Source: Pseudomonadota bacterium (GTDB lineage Bacteria; Pseudomonadota; Alphaproteobacteria; Sphingomonadales; SMXR01). Taken from it: DNA of 50,104 nt. The position numbers and the translations under genes are program-made. Shown here one piece after another: positions 35,538 to 42,461 of this stretch. The notes under the pieces are model-generated. The model was not told where the DNA came from, did no database searches, and saw only the letters and a list, made by a program, of their open reading frames with translations. The stretch covers positions 1 through 50,104 of the forward strand of contig JACZSK010000010.1 of assembly GCA_022574255.1 (NCBI GenBank). The letters run 5' to 3'. The number at the start of each line of letters is the position of its first letter. Within the stretch, counting starts at the first letter, position 1.

Positions 35538-36908
35538 ATGCAGTCGAGTGACACTCACGGACAATGGTCATCAAAGATGGCCTTTATTTTTGCCGCGGTA
35601 GGCAGCGCCGTTGGTCTGGGTAATATCTGGCGGTTTCCCTATATGGCCGGCGAGAATGGCGGTGGCGCCTTTGTGCTGGTTTATATTGGCTTTGTGCTGC
35701 TGATCGGTGTTCCGGTGCTGATGGCAGAGTTGACCCTTGGGCGGCGCGGCAAGATGAGCCCCATAACGACAATCCGGAATGTGGCCAAGGCGTCGGGCAG
35801 TTCCCGGCGCTGGGGATGGGTCGGGCATCTGGCCAGCCTGGGCGGCGGCCTGGGGCTGCTGAGCTTTTACAGCGTCATCGCCGGCTGGGTGCTGGCCTAT
35901 ATTATCAAGGCGGCCAGCGGCGTGTTCGCTGCCGGTTTCGGCGCCGCAGACGCGGCGGCTGTGCTGGACGCTCACTATGCCGACACTTCAAGCATGGTCT
36001 TCTGGCACTTCATATTCATTGCCATGACCGTCTATATCGTCGGGCGTGGCATCAACGCCGGGCTTGAAAAGGCCGTCACCTTTTTGATGCCGATGCTGTT
36101 TTTGCTGCTGCTGGTGCTGGTCGGCTATTCCATGGCAACCGGCGAGTTTATCATGGCGGTGAAGTATCTTTTTGTGCCGAACTTCTCGGAATTGACCGGC
36201 GGCGCGGTATTGGATGCGGTCGGGCAAGCCTTCTTCTCGCTCAGCCTGGGGCTGGGAACGATGGTGGCCTACGGCGCATATTTGCCCAAGGACGTCAGCA
36301 TACATCGCTCGGCAGCGCTGATCGCGGGGGCGGATACCATCATTGCGCTGATTGCCGGGATGGCAATCTTCCCGCTGGTCTTTGCCTTTGGCCTGGACCC
36401 CGCGTCGGGCCCTGATCTGATTTTCAAGACCCTGCCCATCGCCTTTGCGCAAATGCCGGGTGGTTCGATATTCGGCACCATGTTCTTCGTCTTGCTCGGC
36501 ATTGCGGCCATAACCTCGTCTATTTCAATGCTCGAGCCGGCGGTCAGTTACTTCGAAGAGCGCCAGGACATGAACCGCTGGAAATCGGCGATTTTTGGCG
36601 GCGGCGTCGCCTTCACGGTGGGGCTGGCATCGGTGTTTTCGCAGGGCGAGTTGAAGGAGTTCTATCCGCTGGCCGCGTTTGGCATTGAGATGAATTTTTT
36701 CGCGATCAACGATTTCATTGTGTCGAACCTGATTATGCCGATCGCGTCATTGTTGCTGGCTGTATTTGTTGGCTGGTTTGTGACCCGCGACAGCATGCGC
36801 GAAGAGATGGGGTTGCCCGAAGGTGGCATCTTTGAAATCTGGCATGTCCTGATAAAATACTTCTGCCCGGCGGCTATTGCCCTGATTCTGATCTGGGGGC
36901 TTGCCTGA
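35538..36908 (+). CDS. Neurotransmitter:sodium symporter (NSS/SNF) family transporter
   Basis: This 456-residue, multi-helix transporter has the NSS signature in helix 1: WSSKMAFIFAAVGSAVGLGNIWRFPYMAGENGGGAFVLVY, containing the substrate/Na+ site GSAVGLGNIWRFPY. Bacterial members (LeuT, MhsT, TnaT) import amino acids with Na+; the substrate here cannot be deduced. It is monocistronic, with a promoter candidate upstream and a strong terminator 28 bp downstream. Confidence 0.94.
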   Translation: MQSSDTHGQWSSKMAFIFAAVGSAVGLGNIWRFPYMAGENGGGAFVLVYIGFVLLIGVPVLMAELTLGRRGKMSPITTIRNVAKASGSSRRWGWVGHLASLGGGLGLLSFYSVIAGWVLAYIIKAASGVFAAGFGAADAAAVLDAHYADTSSMVFWHFIFIAMTVYIVGRGINAGLEKAVTFLMPMLFLLLLVLVGYSMATGEFIMAVKYLFVPNFSELTGGAVLDAVGQAFFSLSLGLGTMVAYGAYLPKDVSIHRSAALIAGADTIIALIAGMAIFPLVFAFGLDPASGPDLIFKTLPIAFAQMPGGSIFGTMFFVLLGIAAITSSISMLEPAVSYFEERQDMNRWKSAIFGGGVAFTVGLASVFSQGELKEFYPLAAFGIEMNFFAINDFIVSNLIMPIASLLLAVFVGWFVTRDSMREEMGLPEGGIFEIWHVLIKYFCPAAIALILIWGLA

Positions 36909-36935
36909 GCGCTCTATAAACAAGCGAATTTCGTG

Positions 36936-36967
36936 AAAAGCCCCTTCCCGCCGGGAGGGGCTTTTTT
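36936..36967 (+). terminator. Rho-independent terminator of the symporter gene
   Basis: A GC-rich stem (AAAGCCCCTTCCC with GGGAGGGGCTTT, one bulged T) around a 3-nt loop is followed by a T run (36962-36967). The A run on the left may make it work in both directions. Confidence 0.9.
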
Positions 36968-37046
36968 AACCATTTCGCGCTAGATTTGCGCCACGAAGAC
37001 GGGAATTCCCGCCCAGGGGTTTTCTGCCCAAGAGATGATGGGGATA

Positions 37047-38552
37047 ATGTCCAGACGCGCATCTACATTGCTGTCGCCGGAAAAGCGCCGGGCCCTGCAA
37101 AAAAAGCGGGCGGTGGAGGATATTGCCGAGCGCCATGGCGAGGCTGGCGAGATTGGCGAGAGCCTTTCCGGGGATGATCTGGACATCTCGACGCCGGATG
37201 AGGCGCCCGAAGAGGCACCCGAAGAAGCACCCGAACAGGCAATGGCGGAGACCGCGCCGGAACCAGCCAGCGAATCGGCGCCTGATCCCGAGCCGGAGCC
37301 CGAGCCGGAGCCCGAGCCCGAGCCCGAAGCTCAATCGAGCGTTACATCTGAATTGCCGGCTGCCGGAGAATCCACCGGATCGCGTTTTCGCCTGCCGGTT
37401 CTGTTCTTCGCGGTTGCCTCGGTGGCGGTGCTCGGTGGCCTGTTCTTTGCCCTGGCCCCGGGAATCGTTGAAAAGGGCCAGAACAAGGTAACGCCTCACC
37501 AGCCCTATGAGATTTCCGCGGCGGCCGCTGCACTGCATAAAAAACTGGTGGTCGGCGACCTGCATGCGGACTCGCTGTTGTGGGCACGCGACCTGACAAC
37601 GCGCGGCGAACGTGGCCATTCGGACCTGCCGCGTCTGGCGGAAGGCAACGTGGCGCTGCAGGTGTTTGGCGTGGTCACCGCCGTGCCCGGAGATTTGAAT
37701 TACGAAGCGAACAGCCTGGACAGCGATTCCATCACCGGCCTGGCCATCGCCCAGCTGTGGCCTGTCTCCACTTGGGGCAGCCTGCTGGCGCGCGCACTTT
37801 ACCAGGGCGAAAAATTGCAGGATATAGCGGCGCGCTCTGGCGGTGCTCTGCGCGTTATCCGCAGCCGCGGCGACGCCGAGGCTCTGCTGACCGCGCGTGC
37901 TGAAGGGCAGGCGGTGATCGGCGGTATTCTCTCCTTTGAGGGAGCGCAGGTTCTGGAAGGCGATATCGCCAATGTGCAAAAGCTCTATGACGCCGGTTAC
38001 CGGGTGATGGGGCTGCAGCATTTCTTTGACAATGAACTGGGCGGCTCGCTGCATGGTCTGTCCAAGGCCGGGCTTACGCCCTTTGGGCGCGAGGCGGTCA
38101 CCACAATGGCGCGGCTGGGCGTTATCATTGATCTGGCGCATGCCTCAGAGGCTGTGGTCGGCGACGTTCTGCGCATGAGAGTGAAGCGGTTGATTGTTTC
38201 CCACACCGGCGTCAAGGGCGCCTGCGACACGGCGCGCAATATTCCCGACGCGTTGATGAAACAGGTGGCGGCGAGCGGAGGCCTCATTGGCATCGGGTTC
38301 TGGGATGCCGCGGTCTGCGATATCTCGCCCCAGGGCGTGGTCAAGAGTATCCGCTATGCCATCGACCTGGTCGGTGTCGACCATGTGGCGCTTGGGTCCG
38401 ATTTTGACGGCGCCACGACCACCGCTTTTGACGTCTCGGAACTGGCCGTGCTGACCCATGAAATGCTGAAGGCGGGCTTTACCGAGATCGAGATTCGCCT
38501 GGTGATGGGCGGTAATCTGGCCGGCTTTTTCCTGCAGAACCTGCCCGGCTAG
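37047..38552 (+). CDS. Membrane-anchored M19 dipeptidase
   Basis: This protein of about 501 residues has an unusual front. A basic segment (LSPEKRRALQKKRAVEDIAERHG) is followed by a long acidic linker with PEEA and PE dipeptide repeats (about 50-95) and a single membrane helix (about 116-138, LPVLFFAVASVAVLGGLFFAL). The rest is a renal-dipeptidase (peptidase M19) domain: first metal motif GDLHADSLL, bridging acid in SFEGAQ, then DLAHAS, SHTGV and GSDFDGAT. The catalytic domain is therefore predicted to face the periplasm. An alternative ATG four codons upstream (37035) is possible. It converges with sufE, 16 bp away. The substrate is probably dipeptides, but M19 enzymes also act on other amide compounds. 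Confidence 0.88.
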   Translation: MSRRASTLLSPEKRRALQKKRAVEDIAERHGEAGEIGESLSGDDLDISTPDEAPEEAPEEAPEQAMAETAPEPASESAPDPEPEPEPEPEPEPEAQSSVTSELPAAGESTGSRFRLPVLFFAVASVAVLGGLFFALAPGIVEKGQNKVTPHQPYEISAAAAALHKKLVVGDLHADSLLWARDLTTRGERGHSDLPRLAEGNVALQVFGVVTAVPGDLNYEANSLDSDSITGLAIAQLWPVSTWGSLLARALYQGEKLQDIAARSGGALRVIRSRGDAEALLTARAEGQAVIGGILSFEGAQVLEGDIANVQKLYDAGYRVMGLQHFFDNELGGSLHGLSKAGLTPFGREAVTTMARLGVIIDLAHASEAVVGDVLRMRVKRLIVSHTGVKGACDTARNIPDALMKQVAASGGLIGIGFWDAAVCDISPQGVVKSIRYAIDLVGVDHVALGSDFDGATTTAFDVSELAVLTHEMLKAGFTEIEIRLVMGGNLAGFFLQNLPG

Positions 38553-38568
38553 GGCGTCCGCCGCCGCC

Positions 38569-38988
38569 TCACGCTGCCGCCATATCCCCGATACGCTGAA
38601 GCATGGAAAAGAGCCCGTTGGTGCGCATGGGCGACAGGTGCTCGGCCAAACCCAACTGCTCGAGAATCTTCCGGGCGTCGGTGGCGGTTATTTCGGGGCG
38701 GGTCTTGCCCGAGAAAATCAGCAGCAGCACGGCGATCAGGCCCTTCACGATATGGGCGTCACTGTCGCCGATAAAAACCATTCGTGTCGAATCTTCCGGG
38801 TGCGGCCTGGTCACGATCCAGACCTGGCTGGCGCATCCGCGCACCTTGTTCTGCTCCACATGCTCGTCTTCGCTCAGCGGCGGCAATTTTCTGCCCAGCT
38901 CTATGAGGTAGCGATAGCGATCTTCCCAATCGTCCATCAGGGCGAAGGTCTCTTCCACATCCTCAAGGCTGGTGTTTTCCAGATACAT
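38569..38988 (-). CDS. sufE: SufE-like cysteine desulfuration protein
   Basis: This 139-residue protein accepts sulphur from the cysteine desulfurase SufS for Fe-S cluster assembly. It has the SufE signature: DRYRYLIELGRKLPPLSEDEHVEQNKVRGCASQVWIV with the acceptor Cys52, then DSDAHIVKGLIAVLLLIFSGKT and a C-terminal helix LGLAEHLSPMRTNGLFSMLQRI. No other suf gene is nearby, so it is a stand-alone copy, as is common in alphaproteobacteria. Confidence 0.95.
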   Translation of the reverse strand: MYLENTSLEDVEETFALMDDWEDRYRYLIELGRKLPPLSEDEHVEQNKVRGCASQVWIVTRPHPEDSTRMVFIGDSDAHIVKGLIAVLLLIFSGKTRPEITATDARKILEQLGLAEHLSPMRTNGLFSMLQRIGDMAAA

Positions 38989-39157
38989 CCCGGCGGCGAT
39001 CCTGTGGTGATTTCCCAGTCATCGGTGCAAGGGATTTGGTCCCGATGGGGCCATAAGTCAATGGCTGGACAAGTGCGGGGGCTGGAGATCTGCGGGCTAT
39101 GGAAATACGGCTTCCGGAGAAACACCCAGAACCCCGCGGGGGAGCGGGGTCCTGGCC

Positions 39158-39175
39158 CTCCGGACAAGTCCGGAG
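39158..39175. repeat. Perfect 8-bp inverted repeat between sufE and pspC
   Basis: CTCCGGAC (39158-39165) and GTCCGGAG (39168-39175) are exact reverse complements separated by AA. A second GC palindrome (CCCCGC/GCGGGG) lies just to the left at about 39132-39149. No T run follows on either strand, so a terminator role is doubtful. Confidence 0.55.
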
Positions 39176-39204
39176 AGCAAAGGGCGCCAGAGATGAGCGG
39201 GGTC

Positions 39205-39221
39205 AAAAAAGGGGCGCCCCC
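39205..39221 (-). terminator. Possible terminator of the psp operon
   Basis: On the minus strand GGGG-GCG-CCCC is followed by six T residues (39205-39210), 38 bp past the pspC stop. The stem is short. The surrounding gap (38989-39259) holds no gene, only this and two GC-rich inverted repeats at 39131-39149 and 39158-39175. Confidence 0.45.
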
Positions 39222-39259
39222 GGAATTCTATTGTCGCAACGGCTGGTATCAGCCTCGTA

Positions 39260-39646
39260 TCAGTCTTCCAGACTGCGCAGTTCGCGGTCCAGGCGGAAGC
39301 GCTTTGAGGTGACATAGGCTTCCATGTCCCGGGTGCGGCGTTCGATATCCTCGAACCGGCGGCGCAAATCAACCGCCGTATACTCCGGCTTGGTCCGTGC
39401 CTGGCGCCAGAATTCGTCCTCCTCGGGGCGCTCGTACATTTCCTTGGGCTTGCGCTCCAGCACGAAACCGAGAATGAGATAGGCAATCAGGAAGCCCCAG
39501 ATGCCGGTCATCAGGGCGCCGATGACCGTCAGCAGCCGCACCACGCCGGGGCGCACATCAAAGTAGTCGGCGATGCCCGCGCAGACTCCCAGCCAACGGC
39601 TGTTCCTCGGGTCCTTGTACAGTTTGTTGGGATTAAAGCGGGTCAT
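39260..39646 (-). CDS. pspC: Phage-shock protein C
   Basis: In this 128-residue protein the PspC domain is N-terminal: KLYKDPRNSRWLGVCAGIADYFDVRPGVVRLLTVIGALMTGIWGFLIAYLILGFVLE, ending in a membrane helix. An extra charged, coiled C-terminal region of about 60 residues (EDEFWRQARTKPEYTAVDLRRRFEDIERRTRDMEAYVTSKRF) follows, as usual in alphaproteobacteria. With PspB it releases PspF from PspA inhibition under membrane stress. It overlaps pspB by 14 bp. Confidence 0.94.
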   Translation of the reverse strand: MTRFNPNKLYKDPRNSRWLGVCAGIADYFDVRPGVVRLLTVIGALMTGIWGFLIAYLILGFVLERKPKEMYERPEEDEFWRQARTKPEYTAVDLRRRFEDIERRTRDMEAYVTSKRFRLDRELRSLED

Positions 39647-39863
39647 GGGCTCTCTGCCTCCATTCGGGAATTTCGTCGTCCAGGATGCGCTCCATGACTA
39701 TCAGGCGCTGTTCCAGCTTTTCAGCGTTGGCTCTCAGGTCGCCGAGCGTGCTCTCGTTCTCCGGTGTAATAGTCTTGTCCTTCTTCCATTTGGTCACGTA
39801 ATGCAGGATCAGCCACAGGGGCACCACCAGCGTGAAGATCAGAATGGGTACGGTTTCTTCCAT
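39633..39863 (-). CDS. pspB: Phage-shock protein B
   Basis: This 76-residue protein has an N-terminal membrane helix (VPILIFTLVVPLWLILHYVTKW) and a short coiled coil (LGDLRANAEKLEQRLIVMERILDDEIPEWR), the standard PspB layout. Its start is preceded by two perfect tandem 20-bp repeats that also supply the only purine-rich (AAGGTTAGGGG) sequence near the ATG. It lies between pspA and pspC in the operon. Confidence 0.94.
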   Translation of the reverse strand: MEETVPILIFTLVVPLWLILHYVTKWKKDKTITPENESTLGDLRANAEKLEQRLIVMERILDDEIPEWRQRAHDPL

Positions 39864-39864
39864 C

Positions 39865-39904
39865 TCTATTGACCCCTAACCTTGTCTATTGACCCCTAAC
39901 CTTG
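39865..39904 (-). repeat. Two perfect tandem 20-bp repeats between pspA and pspB
   Basis: Positions 39865-39884 and 39885-39904 are identical. On the coding strand each copy reads CAAGGTTAGGGG then TCAATAGA, and the second ends one base before the pspB ATG. They fill most of the 70-bp pspA-pspB gap. Confidence 0.95.
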
Positions 39905-39933
39905 CTTTTGCTGTCTTTGATGAATGCGGCCTG

Positions 39934-40608
39934 TTATTTTGCCGCCTTTTTCTTCGACATCTTTGATTTAAGGGCTTTCAGCTCTTTTTGAATAGCTTCT
40001 TCGGTCTCCAGGTCGGTAATTTCCTCGGCCAGGGTGCGGCCCTTGCCCAAGTCAAAGGCCTCTGTCTCGCCCTCAATGCGATCAAGGCGGGCTTCCACTT
40101 TCTCGAAACGCTCGAAGGCCTCTTCAATACGGGTGGAATGCAGATTGCGCTTGACCCGAAGCTGGTTGGTCGCGGTCGAATGGCGCGCCGCCAGCGTTGC
40201 CTTCTTGGCCCGGGCCTCGCGCAGCTTCGCCTCCAGTTTAATCACATCCTCTTCGCCGCGGTTCAGCGCCTCTTTCAAATGCCCGGCCTCTTCCTCCAGA
40301 TGCCTGGCCATGTCGGCGCATTTGGCCTTTTCAACCAGCGCCGCGGCAGCCAGGTCCTCGCGGTTCTTGGATATTGCCAGCTCGGCCTTCTTTTCCCAAT
40401 CACTCTGCAAATCGGCCAGCCGCTTGGATTTGCGGGAAACCTCTTTCTGGTCGGCAATGGCGCGGGCTGCCGATGAGCGCACTTCAACCAGCGTGTCCTC
40501 CATCTCCTGGATGACCATGCGGATGATCTTGTCGGGATCCTCGGCGGTATCCAGGATGGCGTTGATGTTGGAATTGACGATGTCGCTCAAACGGGAAAAA
40601 ATGCTCAT
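39934..40608 (-). CDS. pspA: Phage-shock protein A
   Basis: This 224-residue ESCRT-III-like membrane-stress effector also inhibits PspF. It starts MSIFSRLSDIVNSNINAILDTAEDPDKIIRMVIQEMEDTLVEVRSSAARAIADQK, the canonical PspA/IM30 N-terminus with the amphipathic helix and DP motif, followed by a long coiled coil. The short Lys-rich end matches PspA rather than the longer Vipp1. Ribosome site AAGGACC precedes the ATG. It follows a 58-codon ORF by 102 bp and is driven by the sigma-54 promoter at 40938-40953. Confidence 0.97.
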   Translation of the reverse strand: MSIFSRLSDIVNSNINAILDTAEDPDKIIRMVIQEMEDTLVEVRSSAARAIADQKEVSRKSKRLADLQSDWEKKAELAISKNREDLAAAALVEKAKCADMARHLEEEAGHLKEALNRGEEDVIKLEAKLREARAKKATLAARHSTATNQLRVKRNLHSTRIEEAFERFEKVEARLDRIEGETEAFDLGKGRTLAEEITDLETEEAIQKELKALKSKMSKKKAAK

Positions 40609-40710
40609 TGTTCTGGTCCTTATGGTTCTCTTCTTTGTTATATTTTTGCGTCTCCAGGTGACGTCTTGTGCTGTCTGTCGTAACTCAGGCCGGGTGCGGA
40701 CGGATGCCTG

Positions 40711-40887
40711 TTAGCCGATGCGGCGCTGCCGGCTCCCGCGGCGCGAGAAGGCGCTGTAGGCCGGAGCGCCGCGGTCGTCGGTTGCCGCCGGGGGCGCCAT
40801 GCCGAACAGGCCCAGCGCCATGACGCTTTCACTCTCGATATGGTTGGTGCTGTCGATGGCGTCGCCAAGTTTTGCCAGGATGTTCAT
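40711..40887 (-). CDS. Small ORF heading the psp operon (58 residues)
   Basis: The minus strand from ATG 40887 to TAA 40711 encodes 58 residues starting MNILAKLGDAIDSTNHIESE, with a middle VMALGLFGMAPPA and a basic end SRRGSRQRRIG. AGGA lies 7 nt before the ATG, and the sigma-54 promoter lies about 40 nt upstream of the expected transcript start, so this is the first reading frame of the psp transcript. Its N-terminus has amphipathic-helix character reminiscent of the PspA start. I do not recognise a family. A longer frame on the same strand (40638-40868) is out of phase and Arg/Ser/Ala-rich, and is probably a shadow of this one. Confidence 0.6.
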   Translation of the reverse strand: MNILAKLGDAIDSTNHIESESVMALGLFGMAPPAATDDRGAPAYSAFSRRGSRQRRIG

Positions 40888-40937
40888 TCTGCTGTCCTCA
40901 TCATGCGGTCGATATTTTCATTTCTCCCTCTCGTAAC

Positions 40938-40953
40938 TGCAATCGCCGTGCCA
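40938..40953 (-). promoter_or_regulatory. Sigma-54 promoter of the psp operon
   Basis: On the minus strand the sequence is TGGCAC-GGCGA-TTGCA, an exact match to the sigma-54 consensus with correct spacing. Transcription would start near 40926, about 40 nt before the small ORF. The activator gene pspF lies divergent. Confidence 0.92.
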
Positions 40954-40980
40954 GAAGACAGGAATCAGACTAACCATTTG

Positions 40981-41084
40981 ATTACACGCTGTAATTCGCC
41001 TTCGCGGCCGGTTTGCCAAATGCTGGGGGATGGTGTAATATACAGAATATTAGTAATATACACGGAATATTGGTGTAATATACA
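40981..41084. promoter_or_regulatory. Candidate PspF binding sites (AT-rich repeats and palindrome)
   Basis: A perfect inverted repeat ATTACA-CGC-TGTAAT lies at 40981-40995. Further on, the decamer GTAATATACA occurs three times (41035-41044, 41053-41062, 41075-41084), the first and third extended to GGTGTAATATACA, with AATATT between them. The half-site TGTAAT is common to both elements. The block is about 55-160 bp upstream of the predicted psp start and runs up to the pspF start codon, suiting both activation and pspF autoregulation (inference). Confidence 0.6.
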
Positions 41085-42119
41085 ATGCTCACGCCCGAAG
41101 AAATTCGTCTGGTCGGACAGTCGCGGTCTTTCCTCGACCTGATGGACCAGGTCTCGGCGGTGGCGCCGCTGGAGCGCCCGGTTCTGTTGATCGGCGAGCG
41201 CGGAACGGGCAAGGAACTGATTGCCGCCCGCCTGCATTTCCTCTCCCGGCGCTGGGGCGAGCGGCTGGTGAAACTCAACTGCGCGGCCATCCCCGAGACC
41301 CTGATCGAAAGCGAGCTGTTCGGCTATGAACCCGGCGCCTTTACCGGCGCCACCAGGCGGCGCGCCGGCCGCTTCGAGATGGCCGATGGCGGCACGCTTT
41401 TCCTCGATGAGATATCCACCATGTCCATGGCCGCCCAGGAAAAGCTGCTGCGCATTATCGAATATGGCCAGTTTGAGCGGGTAGGCGGCAACGAGACCGT
41501 GACCGTCAATGTGCGGATTATCGGGGCGGCGAATGTCGACCTGCCGGCGCTGGCCGATGCCGGCGGCTTTCGCCATGATCTTCTCGACCGGCTGGCCTTT
41601 GATGTGCTGACCCTGCCTCCCTTGCGGGCGCGGCGCAGCGACATCATGGTGCTGGCAGCCGTTTTCGCCAGCGCCATAGCCCAGGATCTGGGCTGGCAGG
41701 TGTTTCCCGGCTTTACCCCCGGGGCCGAGCAGGAATTGCTGGACTACCCCTGGCCGGGCAACGTGCGCGAGCTGCGCAATGTGGTCGAGCGCTCCGTTTA
41801 CCGTGCGGCAGAGGCAGAAAAAGAACCGATCAGCGAGTTGGTCTTTGATCCCTTCGAGAGCCCCTGGCGGCCGCAACCGGCCCAGCGTAGCGGCGCGGTG
41901 GAACAGGTGGCTGAGGCCGGCGCCGGAGAGCCGGCCAAATTCAGCCCCTCTGCCGCCGCGCCCCTTGATATCCGTGAGGCCATGGCGGGGCTCGAGAAAA
42001 AACTGCTGGAGGAGGCGTTGACCGCCAACCGCTTCAACCAGCGCGACACCGCCGCGCATCTCTCGCTCAGCTATGACCAGCTGCGCCACGCCCTGAAAAA
42101 GCATCAACTGGTTGGCTGA
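41085..42119 (+). CDS. pspF: PspF-like sigma-54 enhancer-binding protein
   Basis: This 344-residue activator lacks a receiver domain, as PspF does. The AAA+ domain starts almost at once (QSRSFLDLMDQVSAVAPLERPVLLIGERGTGKEL), with the GAFTGA loop (YEPGAFTGATRRRAGRF), Walker B GGTLFLDEIS and WPGNVRELRNVVERSVYRA. A C-terminal Fis-type helix-turn-helix (FNQRDTAAHLSLSYDQLRHALKKHQL) completes it. It is divergent from pspA and should be held inactive by PspA until membrane stress. No clear Shine-Dalgarno sequence precedes the ATG, because the AT-rich repeat block reaches it. Confidence 0.95.
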   Translation: MLTPEEIRLVGQSRSFLDLMDQVSAVAPLERPVLLIGERGTGKELIAARLHFLSRRWGERLVKLNCAAIPETLIESELFGYEPGAFTGATRRRAGRFEMADGGTLFLDEISTMSMAAQEKLLRIIEYGQFERVGGNETVTVNVRIIGAANVDLPALADAGGFRHDLLDRLAFDVLTLPPLRARRSDIMVLAAVFASAIAQDLGWQVFPGFTPGAEQELLDYPWPGNVRELRNVVERSVYRAAEAEKEPISELVFDPFESPWRPQPAQRSGAVEQVAEAGAGEPAKFSPSAAAPLDIREAMAGLEKKLLEEALTANRFNQRDTAAHLSLSYDQLRHALKKHQLVG

Positions 42120-42138
42120 CATGCTAGGGTCCAGACTT

Positions 42139-42444
42139 ATGAACCCCTCGCCGCCCAAAAAACCCAAGGCCGTAAATCCGCTGGCGCAAATCCATTCGCC
42201 CGCGGTCATGCTGTTGCTGGTGTTCCTGCTGGTGGTCTATCTGGTCTATATACTGGCCGATACCTATGGCCTCGAGGGCGAGGCTGGCTGGCTGGGAGAA
42301 GTGCTGGGCGCCGCCCTGTTCATTGCCGGCATAATCGTCGCCGCCCTGGTGGTTGCGGGAACTTACCTTGGTATCAGAACATTTTTCGCCCGGCGGCGCG
42401 GCGGCTCGCCCTGGATGGACGAAGACGAGACCGGGCGGAAATAA
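42139..42444 (+). CDS. Small membrane protein, two predicted helices
   Basis: This protein of about 101 residues has hydrophobic segments at about 22-40 (VMLLLVFLLVVYLVYILAD) and 55-78 (LGAALFIAGIIVAALVVAGTYLGI), then a basic/acidic tail (FFARRRGGSPWMDEDETG). The start is uncertain: ATG 42139 has CTAGGG upstream; ATG 42121 would add six residues and lies directly at the pspF stop. It follows pspF with almost no gap and may be co-transcribed with it and the next gene. I do not recognise the family. Confidence 0.7.
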   Translation: MNPSPPKKPKAVNPLAQIHSPAVMLLLVFLLVVYLVYILADTYGLEGEAGWLGEVLGAALFIAGIIVAALVVAGTYLGIRTFFARRRGGSPWMDEDETGRK

Positions 42445-42461
42445 CCTACAGGATATCTTCC

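Noticed and set aside
40638-40868. 76-codon minus-strand frame overlapping the psp small ORF
   Set aside because: Arg/Ser/Ala-rich and out of phase with the 58-residue frame that has the ribosome site nearest the sigma-54 promoter.
40965-42209. 414-codon minus-strand frame across pspF
   Set aside because: Antisense shadow; it would also run through the psp control region.
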